Origin: Neocallimastix lanati (nom. inval.)
Taxonomy: Eukaryota; Neocallimastigomycota; Neocallimastigomycetes; Neocallimastigales; Neocallimastigaceae
Length of the DNA: 64,000 bases
Direction of reading: 5' to 3'
Assembly: GCA_016946835.1 (NCBI GenBank)
Contig: JACVTC010000142.1
Coordinates: 62,001-126,000 of the forward strand
The position numbers were made by a program, and so were the translations under genes. Positions 16,021 to 26,775 of the stretch are shown one piece after another (position 1 is the stretch's first letter; every line of letters starts with the position of its first letter). A model generated the notes under the pieces. That model saw only the letters and a program-made list of their open reading frames with translations, searched no databases and was not told where the DNA came from.

Positions 16021-16548
16021 TTTAATCAGTTGTATTTTTAATTTTAATTATATTTTTAAAATTTTTATATATTATTTTTTTTATCGAGTTTTTTTTTTTT
16101 AATTTATATTTATTTGTATATTTTTTGTGGTATATATATATATAATAAATTTAAATTAATTCAAACAAAAAATAAAGATTAAAGAATAAAACAATATTTT
16201 TTTGTAAAAAAAAGGAAATTTTAAAAAAATAAATAATATTACAAGAAGAAAAAAATATTTAAACTTTGTTAAGTATTAAGTTAAATTAAAAAAGTAAATA
16301 ATTATTTAAGATAATATATATATATATTTTTTTATATATAAAATTTTTTATAAAAAAAAAAAAGAAAAAAAAAATTAAAAATTCTTTTAATAGTTTGTTT
16401 ATGATCCAATATTTAATTAAAAAAAAATAATTTTAATTATTTACTTTATTTTTTACTTTTTTTTTATTATTTTTTTTTTGTTCTTTTTAATTTTTAAAAT
16501 ATTTATATATTATATAATATTATAATATGACATTTTTAATTTAATTTT

Positions 16549-16581
<33 letters not shown>

Positions 16582-17131
16582 CTTTTTCTTTTATATAAAT
16601 ATTAATAGTATGAATTTTAAATAATAATAAAATATTTTTAATAGAAAATTTCAATGAATATTTTTATTAAAATCATTAGAATTAAAAATCAAAAAGGTTT
16701 ATCATTATAATTAATAATTAAATTTTGATTAATTTATTCTTTAGTAATATTGTTAACAATTATAAATTATTATTTCATTATCTATTATATAAGCTTTTGC
16801 ATTTTATATTATTATTAATAAAATTAAAATATTTGAAAAAAAAAATTATAAATTGCAGATAAAAAAAAGTATAATAATAATAAATAAATAATTAATTAAA
16901 AATAAAAATAAAATTCACATTCTAAACTAAAAAATAAAAAAAAAAAAAAAAAAAAAAAAAAACACTATATCATATGTTTAAAGATACTAGAATTAAAATA
17001 TATAATATATATAAATATAGAAAATAACAATGAAATATGTATATTTGAAGAAGATATTATATATATATATTTTTAAACCTATTCTAGATTTTATATTGCT
17101 TTAAAATATTCTTGAATTAAAAAAAAAATAA

Positions 17132-17163
<32 letters not shown>

Positions 17164-17793
17164 TAATAATAATAATAAGAAAAGAATATAAAAAACAAGC
17201 ACAAATGCAATTCAAATTTTATTGGAGAATAAATAAAATTTAGAATAATATCTTTTATTACTCATAAATTTATAGCATAAAAATAATTTACTTCAAAAGT
17301 TTAAATTATAAAAAAAAATTAGTTTATATCTAAAAAAAAAATTAATAATTTTTATATTACAATAATTAAAAAAACATTATAAAATTATATATCATTTTAA
17401 TATTAATTCTATATTTGTATTAATAAGAATGATGTATATCTATGACTTTTTTATTTTCGTACCATGAATATTTTTTATAAATAATATTCTTTTCCACCTA
17501 TAATTTTTTATAAATTATATATTAATATCATTTCTTTCACTCAGATGAATATAATACAGCTGCCATTTTGTATTATATAACAAAATTTTTATAACAGAGA
17601 GATTGTTTCAAATATTTCATTAAAAAATATAACAATAAAAAATTACTAAATCAGATATTATTATTATTAATAATAATTTATAATAATCATAAAAACTATC
17701 ATAAGTATTATCATTTTATTTAATTTTAGAACATAATAAAAGATTATAAATATTTTATATGTTTTTTTTTTTTTTTTTTTTTTTTTATTTTTA

Positions 17794-17830
<37 letters not shown>

Positions 17831-18097
17831 TGTATCTGTAAAACATGAATTTAATTTAAATTACTTTATTTTATTATTATATATACTGATAGTAAATAAT
17901 TAATAAAAATATTTTTGTAGAAAAAAGAAATAAAAATTTTGTTATTTATATTTATAGAAATATATATAAATAAAAAATTAAAATGACATGATAACAAAAT
18001 AACATGAAATAATAATTTTTCTTTTATTTTATCATTGTCTATAAATAATTTCAAATTAATGATAAAAAAATATTTATTTTTTTTTTATTATTACCTT

Positions 18098-18155
<58 letters not shown>

Positions 18156-18226
18156 ATATATATAAATAGTTTAATAATAATAGTAATAATAATAAATGAC
18201 ATGAAATTTTTGATATATTATCACTA
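16021..18226. other. Intergenic, no gene seen
   Basis: About 2.2 kb of A/T sequence between RABL2 and the DLT1-like gene. It includes a T run at 16551-16579, an (AAT/AAG)n tract near 17134-17179, a T run followed by (TTA)n at 17762-17828, and a 49-base A run at 18105-18153 close to the 3' end of the DLT1-like gene. No supported coding sequence. Confidence 0.6.
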
Positions 18227-19789
18227 TTATTGCTTCTTTTTACTTTTATGACCTTTTTTACTTTCTTTACTTTGCATTTTCTTTAAGAGCACAGCTAATA
18301 GTTTCATCGTTTCTTCGTATTCGTCTTCTTTTATTTCATCAGAACTGTAACATGCATGCTCATAATTATTAACATAACATAATCCAATATCTCTATTGAT
18401 TAGTTTATTATTTGCAAGGATATTTATATATTGTCGAACAGTCATATATGGTTCTCTTACTAACTGATCATTAAATTTTAAAACTGTTGATTCTTTTTAT
18501 ATAAGATTAAATTTATTTATTTATATATATAATAATAATTATATATGACAAACAAAATAAGTTATTTGAGTCATATTAAATTAATTTTTACGTATGAATT
18601 TATATATAATATATATATATATATATATTTAATAATTATTTATATACCTAATAATGAAGATGATTGTACAATAGCCGTTTGGAAATGAATATTTTCATAT
18701 TTTGTGCCTTTTTTTTTAATTATTCAAATTTAATATTAATTAAATATTCATATTTTTAATTTAATATAATAATAATAACAACAATAATAATATATGTATA
18801 ATTCTTTAAAATGAATAAATAATAACAAATTATATATATATATATATAAATTACCTTTTTTACCCCATCCTCTTGGTGGAATGGCTTCTGGTAATGGTAT
18901 TGCTGATGATGATATTTCTATGGCTTTATTTAATTCGGTATTAATCATATCACTAGTTTTCTATAATATAATTATTTTTATAGTCATTAATTATTTTTTA
19001 TTAGATATTAAATGATGATTTAATGTTATTACTTTGTTATTAAATTATATATATATTTGGTAATTATAATGTAATTAATTTTTTTTATAATAGAAGTACC
19101 TTGGGTATATCAATTTCTTCAATGGGTAAAAAATTTCCAGGTATTGTTGATATATATGTTGTTACAGTAAGAGTTCTTAAACCAACAGTGATAAAATATA
19201 TTAAACACTGTAAGTATATAATTAATTTTATACAAGTATATGATATATATTATATAAAGACAAAGATAGAAATATAATTATAAAAAATGATACATTTAAT
19301 ATTATGGTATGTAATAGTAATGAAGATATGAATAAAAAATTTTTCCATAAATGTTATATTATATTATATTATATTATATTTTTTGTTGTATCAAATATAA
19401 GAATATAATACTCTATAATATTTTTTTTTATTTTAATTGCTGTTGGTATTATTATTTTATTTTATATGATATTATTCATTAAAAAGAAAAAGAAAAAAAA
19501 TTATATTCTATTTCATTTTATTGTACTAAAATTTGATACATACAAATATGATAACATTGATACCCAAAGTTGACACATTCCAAAAATCACGATTAAAATA
19601 AATTCTTAGAAAAATATCCGTTAAAATATAAACAATATCTATAGTTAGAATAAAACTATAGAATAAAAATAAAAATCTCGATGATAAAGTCCATTTACTC
19701 TTAATTTTTTTAATTTTTTTTATTCCACCTCTTTTTTTACTTTTATTAACTACTGGTTCTTCATTTTCCATTTCCATTTCCATTTCCAT
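18227..19789 (-). CDS. DLT1: DLT1-family membrane protein (5 exons, 261 aa)
   Basis: Exons 19789-19544, 19207-19100, 18960-18855, 18707-18648 and 18492-18227 join in one open frame of 786 nt, all GT..AG. The N-terminus has an acidic Met-Glu run, then a Lys-rich stretch, then two hydrophobic segments (about residues 39-62 and 73-95) with no signal peptide. After the second segment comes IPGNFLPIEEIDIPK, a GW motif (PPRGWGKKG), MTVRQYINILANNKLI, YVNNYEHACYSSDEIKED and EETMKLLAVLLKKM, in the order seen in fungal 'defect at low temperature' proteins (IPxxWVPIExxDVPK, PGW, SLRxYL..L, YExARFS, F..LM.LFAEILR.M). It ends in a Lys/Ser-rich tail. Dlt1's molecular function is unknown; in yeast it is tied to growth in the cold. 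Family recalled from memory, without a search. Confidence 0.8.
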
Positions 19790-19938
19790 TTTATTTTAAT
19801 ATTTATTTTTATATTTATTATTATATTTATTATTATATTTATTCTATATCTATTTTTATATTTATTTCTATATTTATATTTATTTATCCTTCCTTCTTTC
19901 TTTCTCTCTTTTTTTTTTTTTTTTTTTTTTTTTTCTAA

Positions 19939-19969
<31 letters not shown>

Positions 19970-20065
19970 TACTTTCATAATATAATAACATATATTTTTC
20001 AAGATTAAATTTATTATCAAATATATGTATTAATTAAATATTATTGAACAAAACTTCATAAAAAC

Positions 20066-20102
<37 letters not shown>

Positions 20103-20579
20103 AAGAAAAAAAAATGGAAAGTTTATATCTATAGAATTCAAACAATCGAATATAAAATAATATACATTTCGATCGTTGATAAATACTTTATTACATCAAA
20201 ATTTTAAAAGAAATACATATCTTACATATATATATATATATTTTAAACTTTATGTAAAAAATAAGTTTAAAATTAAAATTTTTAAATATTATTATTTATT
20301 AAAGTTCATAATACTTTATTATAGTTTTTTTTTTATGTTTAAAATTTTTAAATAGTCTTAATAATTAAGATATATTCTTAATAATTAATTAAATTTACAT
20401 AATTGAAATATGAAAATATTATGAAAAAAATTTTTTATTACAAATATGATATATAATTAAAAGAACAATAATTATGAAAAAAAAAAATTATTACAAATAT
20501 GATATATAATTAAAAGAACAATAATTAATAATAATATATTATTTTAATTATTTTATTAAAATTATTTTACCTTTGGTTT
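19790..20579. other. Intergenic, with small tandem duplication
   Basis: Upstream region of the DLT1-like gene: pyrimidine-rich tract 19889-19935 (CCTTCCTTCTTTCTTTCTCTC followed by a T run), a (TA)n tract near 19940-19960, an A run near 20069-20100, and the 53-bp duplication noted separately. No open frame. Confidence 0.55.
20421..20526. repeat. 53-bp tandem duplication (two copies)
   Basis: The unit starting ATGAAAAAAA and ending AAAGAACAATAATT occurs at 20421-20473 and 20474-20526. The copies differ by a few bases in the A/T run near their left end, so the duplication is fairly recent. Confidence 0.75.
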
Positions 20580-21278
20580 AAAAATTAAACTCCAAAATTT
20601 ATTTTTCTATTTAACTTCTTGTATATTTTCCTCTAATCACATATATCGCACCGCTTAATTGGAAATTTGTTTTTAAAGTTAAAATAAAATTAAATAAATA
20701 AATAATAGTAATAGTATTATTTATAAATAATTTTATATCATATTATGATTATTAAACAATATTTTAATAAATAATTTTACTTATTAAATATACATGTATA
20801 TGCATCTTTTTTTTTTTTTTTTAAAAAAAAATATTTTTCTTATAATTATTAAAATTAATATTTAAATAGTTACATTTATATAAGAATCTATTAAATAAAA
20901 TAAAATAAAAAAATAAATAAATAAATAAACAAAAAATTTTATTTACTTATATCACAATTATTATTTGGAGTTTTGGACTTTTATGAATTGCATAACCATA
21001 TTTCAATTATAATATTTTTGTTTTTTTGAAGAGAAGAAAGAATAAACATTTATTTTTATTTTTACCTGTATCAATATGATAATTTCCAATAACATAAACA
21101 TTATATATATAAATATATATTTATATATATAATGAACATACGTTAGCCATATTACAAATAATATGGAAATCATATAATAAATTCCAAACAAAACATTTGG
21201 ATTGGCAATTTCAGCTTTTGATAAAGCAAAATATCTAATATAGTAATAATATAATAATAAATAATTATATTAATAATA

Positions 21279-21340
<62 letters not shown>

Positions 21341-22385
21341 AATTAATTCAATCAATTTAAAATAAAAAAATAAATTATTAAAAAATATTTTGTAAATTAA
21401 ATATATATATACTTAAAAAGAAAAAATTTTTTTCTTTTACCTATTAGGATCTGGTGGATTAATATCATTTCAACACCCAGACATACTATTATAAATACTT
21501 TCAATATAAAGATCAACATTCTATTAACAAGATTATAACTATTATGAATGAAGAATATACGTATTTAAAATTCAATAGATTAATAATGTAATTTTATTCA
21601 TTCATTGATTAAAATTGTTTCCTTTCTTTCTTTCTTTATTTCTTTCTATTTTTTTATCTATATATCTATATATCTATTAATATATCTAACTATTTTATTG
21701 TCTTTTTTCTTTTACATCTTATCTGTCATTTATTAGTATTATTATATACTTAATAATTAGTTCTAATACCTTTCTTTTTAAATCTTCTTTTGGTAATACA
21801 TATTCATATCTCATATTATTATTATTTCTAACAGTTAAATTATGAAATGACCATTCACAAACTATATATGACCTTCATTATTGTAATTCCATAATATGAT
21901 ATATCATTCCAATTATCAAGAATTTTTATTTTAACCTTGTATATATATAATTATTATTATTGTTGTTGTTGTTGCTATTATTATTTGTATTATTATTATT
22001 ATTACCATTATTATTATTATTAAATATAGAGATATTTTATTCTTTAAAAAAAATAGAACAATGAGTATTGAAAATAATAAATAATAGTTTATTAAAAAAT
22101 TTTTTTATTCTTTTTTTTACATTAAACCACACAGTAGTTCATGAAGGCCAAAAACTCTCCCCAATTTATACTTTTTGAGATTGCTTCTTTAAAAGAACTT
22201 TTTTTTTTTATAAAAAAAATTATAATATTAATATCAATTTTAATATTTACAGAGTTTGCATTTTTTCTTCATTTTTTCTTATTATAATTTTTTTTTTCAA
22301 TATTAATATTAACATTCTTTTACACTTCAGAACTTTATATGTACTTAGTTGAACAGCAGAGGAATCCTTTTCAGAATATATAACA
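20580..22385 (-). pseudogene. Exon-like pieces of an unrecognised membrane-protein gene, probably broken
   Basis: Several minus-strand segments look like exons with splice signals. 21861-21770 reads CEWSFHNLTVRNN then YEYVLPKEDLKRK before GTATTA. 21520-21441 reads NVDLYIESIYNSMSGC, an in-frame TGA, then NDINPPDPN before GTAAAA. The latter joins in frame to YFALSKAEIANPNVLFG and a hydrophobic helix ending WLT before GTATGT near 21142. Further possible pieces are 22203-22135 (SFKEAISKSINWGEFLAF), 22360-22318 (DSSAVQLSTYKVL), 20998-20948 (YGYAIHKSPKLQIIIVI) and about 20675-20610 (NFQLSGAIYVIRGKYTRS). The joined exons and the helix suggest a membrane protein with a lumenal or extracellular segment before it. 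The TGA and unresolved junctions suggest decay, though a sequencing error or misplaced junction cannot be excluded. No family recognised. Confidence 0.4.
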
Positions 22386-22389
22386 GAAT

Positions 22390-23923
22390 ATAAATTTACA
22401 TATTTTATTTTAAAGATTATATATATATTTATATATAAATACTCAATTTAGATAGCGCTGAATATGTATATATTTAAAGGTCATATATAATTTAAAATTT
22501 ATACAATTCCTTCTATCTAAAAATTACCACTAAAAGAACCACTAGATAGAAAGTTATTAAAAAACCTTCCAATGATAATTGAACGATGTTTCAACATACT
22601 TATTTTCCCTTATCTTTTATAGCTTTATCTCTATTTTTTATTTATTTATTTATCTCTATGAATAACTTTTTTTCTATTATAAATATATTATATTATTTTA
22701 TTAAAATTTCTAAAATAATTTATTTTTGAGATTTAAAATTTTAATTAATTCTTATTGGTTTTTAAACTTCTATTAATTTAAGAAACATTTGATTATTTAA
22801 ATTAAGAATAGTTAACTTTTAAAAATTAATTTAATACTAAAACTTTATTTTTTTTTTTTTTTTAATTCTAAATAAATCATTTTTAAAAATTTAAATTCTT
22901 TAATTATAAATTAAAGTATGTTATTATATAGTTTTAAGGATGAATAAGTATATATATATATTAAATATTTTTCGCTAAATTATTATTATCACTTTTTTTT
23001 TTTTTTTTTTTTTTTTTTTTGAAATAAAATAAATTTATATATATAAGAATACTTATAAGAATACTAATAAAAAAACAACTTCATTTTATTATTATTATTA
23101 CGCTTTATACTATTCATAAGTAAATTTTTAAATTCATTTAAAAAAATGATATTATTATAAAATGTTATTCTTGTTTCTTTTCATTTTTTATTTATTTATT
23201 TTTATTTTTATTATTATTTTTTCAAAAAAAAAATAATTATAATATAAATCTTTAATTATTTTCTAATCCAGTTGACAATATTAAAATATATATAATTATT
23301 TTAACAAAAGCTAATATATATATGTATATATATATGTATAATAAAGATAATAAGGTAAAAAAGCATTTTGTACAACATTATTATTTGTTAATTAAATTAA
23401 TAAAAATAAATAAAAAAATAATTTTTTAACTTACATATCCAAATATATAGAATTTTTAAATATGAATTTATTATTTTGACTATTAAATTTTAATAGTAAA
23501 ATTTTTTAAAAACAATTATATATAGAGAATTATAAATTCTATAATTAAAATATAATAATATTTTAATTTTATAATAATTATTTAATTGTCTTAATAAAGA
23601 AAAAAAAAATTATTATTATTACTAGTTATCCTTTCTTTACTATTTCTTTATTTAATAAAATCTTTGATAATAGTAGTATCAATTATAACTATTTAATTTA
23701 AATATTGTTATAAATAAAAAAAATTTTTTTTGTTATGTATATATTGACCATTGCATTAAAAGATTGAATATAATTAAAATAAAAATAAATTTTCATTAAA
23801 AGATTGTATTTAATTTACTCTTCATATTTAATACTTTTTTTTATAAATTATATATACATATATATATTATTTCACTTTATTTTTTTCTGAAAATAAAAAA
23901 AAAAAGTAAATATAAAATCAAAT
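22390..23923. other. Intergenic, no supported gene
   Basis: A/T sequence with T runs near 22850-22863 and 22994-23020. The patch 22440-22620 is a little less A/T-pure and has short open stretches on both strands, but no splice sites connect them. It carries the 3' flank of the Sel1-repeat gene at its right end. Confidence 0.5.
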
Positions 23924-26680
23924 TTATTTTCTTATAAATGAAGAGGCGGCCTTTAAATGATTCTTAGAAGCTAAATTTAGCCATTTTTCAGCTTCTTCTG
24001 GATTTGGTTCGATTCCTATACCATCATAATAACACATAGCAATTTCAAATTGAGCTAATTCATAATTCTTTTTAGCTGCGACCATAAAGTATCTAAAAGC
24101 TTGTTTAGGATTCTTTTTAGTACGAATTCCATGCTTCAAGAATAAACCTTGAGTGTAGAAAGTGGAAGAAAGAGTACGTTCTTCAGCTTCCCTTCCAAAC
24201 CACCAATCTTCATCATCATTACTATTCTTATTTTTCTTACTGACATCTTCAAAACTGATATCCATAGTCATTAAGAGTTCCTTTTCTTCATCACTTGAAT
24301 TCAATACTGGATCGGTTAAACCTTCAAATAATTGAAGAGCTTTTTCACGATCTGGCTTTGAAACACAAATACCATACCAATAACACCAACCTAAAATACG
24401 TCTAGCCGGAATATGATTTTGTTCATTAGCATCTTGATACCATTCTAAGGCTTTTTTATTATTTTCAGGAACACCATGAGCATTTTGATAACACCAAGCT
24501 AAATGAGTCTTTGAATATAAGTTATTTTGATTGACAGCACTTTGGAGCCAATTAATGGCTTGCTTTTGATCTGGTTTAACACCATAGCCTTCTTGGTAGC
24601 ACCAAGCTAAATTATTTTGAGCACAAGAAAGGCCTTGAAGAGCAGCTCGTAAAAACCATAAGAAAGATTGTGATTTACTGTGAACCCACCAACCTAAATT
24701 ATTTTGTGCATTTGCATGACCTTGTTCGGCTGCAGACATGAACCATTTCAATCCTTCCTTATAATCTTTTTCAACACCAGTACCATCCATGTAACAACGA
24801 CCTAAACTATTTTGAGCATTTAAGTCATCCTGTTCAGCGGCTAATCTATACCAGTAAACAGCTTTCTTACCATCACGTTCGACACCCCATATGCCCCCTT
24901 CTTCATAAGAGAAACCAACATTGTATTGAGAAGCAGCATGACCTCTTTCAGCTCCACATTCATACCAAAAAGTAGCCATCTTATAATCCATAGGAAGTCC
25001 ATTACCCATTTCATAACACCATGCTAGGTTATATTGACCTTTGGAAAAACCACGAAAAGCAGAATTTTTATACCAATAAGCAGCTTCCTTTTGATCTGCT
25101 TCAACACCGATACCCTTTTGATAGCACCAACCTAAGTGGTTCATTGCACTACCATGACCTTGTTTTCCAGCTTTCATGTACCATTGGAAAGCTTCTCGTT
25201 CATTAACCGGAACACCAATTCCATCTTCTAAACAAACACCATATCTATTTTGAGCTTTAGAGTAACCTTGTAATGCTGACCTGTGGAACCATATAGCACT
25301 CTCCTGTTCATCAGGCAATAAAATATTGAATATATGGAAAGTATCAACACTATATGGAATGGCTACCTTAATACCTTTACTGCAATAAAGGCCAACCCTA
25401 TATTGAGCAACGGCATTACCATTATGAGCTGCTTTCAAGTACCAGTTAAAGGCTGCTTCTTCATTTAAACCAGTAGTTGGAGAATAGATAGATTTAAAGC
25501 CTGGAATTGGATGATTTGGGATATTTAGTTTTGAAGCATAAATTAATATTTTTTTTATCTGATTATGGTATTCATTTAGAGAAGAATTTTCACTAATTGT
25601 TACTTTTGTAAGTATTGGAGTTACCGTACCATGAGTAATTATAGTGTTATGATTTTCATCTGTAGAAATATCTCTTTGAACTGCATTATTTTTATTTAAT
25701 GAATCTAAAGAATGCTTAACTATATTCATAATCATTTCAGCATTTGCTTCATCAATATCAATTAGATTATTAGTAGACACATTTAAAGGATTAGATAGTG
25801 AAAAATTAGGATTTTCTTCTTGGGTATAATGTGTATTAGTTAGTACTTGTATATTTGAATGATTATTTAATATATCATCTTCTGTATTTAAAGAAATTGA
25901 TCTTTGTAAAGTTGATGGAGAAGAAGGAGCAGGAGTAATAGGTATAGAAAACTTACTCTCTTCTTCAACCAAAAGCGAAACTTCTTCATTATCTATACTT
26001 TCAGATAAAGGATTAGAATATGCAGAATATTCAATATTTATATTAGCTTGAGAAGGAACAATAGGTGGAGACAAAATGATATTAGTAGTATTATGTATTG
26101 GCCTAGTTTCATTTGCATCATTAATAGAAAAATGATCAATTAATTCTCCATCAGCCAATAAGGATAAATCATATAATCCTTTTATTTCTCCCATATTACT
26201 ATTTAGTTGATTTGAATTCATAAGAAAGGATTCACTTTCTTCTAAATGATCCTCAACATTAGTATTATAATTAAAAGAATTAGTCATTGTATTTGTAGAG
26301 GAGGTGATATCAGAATTAGAAGATCTACTTGAAATAGAATTATAACTAATACGATGTTGTTCAGTAGATATAAAATTATGTTCTTCAGTCATAGTAGTGA
26401 TAGAATTTGAAGATGACATAGAAGAATTTGAACGGGAAGAAAGTGAACGCCCTATATTTTTTTCATAAAGTTCCTCCTTATAATCTTGTAAAGCATGGAG
26501 AATACCTTTCTTATAACACCAAGCAACACCGGCTTGAGCTTGAGCTATACCATATACTTCACTAGTTTTTTTTAAAAATTTAGCAACCTCCTTTACAAAT
26601 ACTTTTTTAGGTATAATTTTTCCATCAAATTGGAAAGTACCATTAATATATTTTACTTTTTCAACATCTATTGAAGCCAT
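23924..26680 (-). CDS. Sel1-like repeat protein (918 aa, intronless)
   Basis: A single uninterrupted frame. Residues about 45-62 hold one isolated Sel1-like piece (AQAQAGVAWCYKKGI). Residues about 75-390 are a Ser/Asn-rich, low-complexity, probably disordered region. From about residue 400 to the C-terminus there is an almost continuous array of some 12-14 Sel1-like repeats of 36-38 aa with the pattern A..WY..AA..G...AQ..LG.CY..G.GV..D...A. One repeat is shortened (AQNNLGWWVHSKSQSF lacks the usual G.GV..D loop), and a charged Asn/Asp segment interrupts the array around residue 810. Sel1 repeats form alpha-solenoids that bind other proteins; fungal examples include the chitin-synthase activator Skt5/Chs4. 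There is no C-terminal CAAX box or transmembrane segment, so a Chs4 assignment is not supported and the partner is unknown. Confidence 0.9.
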   Translation of the reverse strand: MASIDVEKVKYINGTFQFDGKIIPKKVFVKEVAKFLKKTSEVYGIAQAQAGVAWCYKKGILHALQDYKEELYEKNIGRSLSSRSNSSMSSSNSITTMTEEHNFISTEQHRISYNSISSRSSNSDITSSTNTMTNSFNYNTNVEDHLEESESFLMNSNQLNSNMGEIKGLYDLSLLADGELIDHFSINDANETRPIHNTTNIILSPPIVPSQANINIEYSAYSNPLSESIDNEEVSLLVEEESKFSIPITPAPSSPSTLQRSISLNTEDDILNNHSNIQVLTNTHYTQEENPNFSLSNPLNVSTNNLIDIDEANAEMIMNIVKHSLDSLNKNNAVQRDISTDENHNTIITHGTVTPILTKVTISENSSLNEYHNQIKKILIYASKLNIPNHPIPGFKSIYSPTTGLNEEAAFNWYLKAAHNGNAVAQYRVGLYCSKGIKVAIPYSVDTFHIFNILLPDEQESAIWFHRSALQGYSKAQNRYGVCLEDGIGVPVNEREAFQWYMKAGKQGHGSAMNHLGWCYQKGIGVEADQKEAAYWYKNSAFRGFSKGQYNLAWCYEMGNGLPMDYKMATFWYECGAERGHAASQYNVGFSYEEGGIWGVERDGKKAVYWYRLAAEQDDLNAQNSLGRCYMDGTGVEKDYKEGLKWFMSAAEQGHANAQNNLGWWVHSKSQSFLWFLRAALQGLSCAQNNLAWCYQEGYGVKPDQKQAINWLQSAVNQNNLYSKTHLAWCYQNAHGVPENNKKALEWYQDANEQNHIPARRILGWCYWYGICVSKPDREKALQLFEGLTDPVLNSSDEEKELLMTMDISFEDVSKKNKNSNDDEDWWFGREAEERTLSSTFYTQGLFLKHGIRTKKNPKQAFRYFMVAAKKNYELAQFEIAMCYYDGIGIEPNPEEAEKWLNLASKNHLKAASSFIRK

Positions 26681-26696
26681 TTTAACACAATTTTAA

Positions 26697-26775
26697 ATTT
26701 TATTTTATTTTATTTTATTTTATTTTATTTTATTTTATTTTATTTTATTTTATTTTATTTTATTTTATTTTATTT
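26697..26775. repeat. (TTTTA)n pentanucleotide microsatellite, about 15 copies
   Basis: A regular array of TTTTA units lies 17 bp upstream of the ATG of the Sel1-repeat gene, where it would form the 5' UTR or core promoter on the minus strand. Copy-number change could alter promoter spacing; that effect is inference. Confidence 0.85.

Noticed and set aside
22521-22622. Plus-strand stretch LPLKEPLDRKLLKNLPMI
   Set aside because: It looks protein-like, but a stop precedes it directly and no splice acceptor lies in the right place; too short to support.
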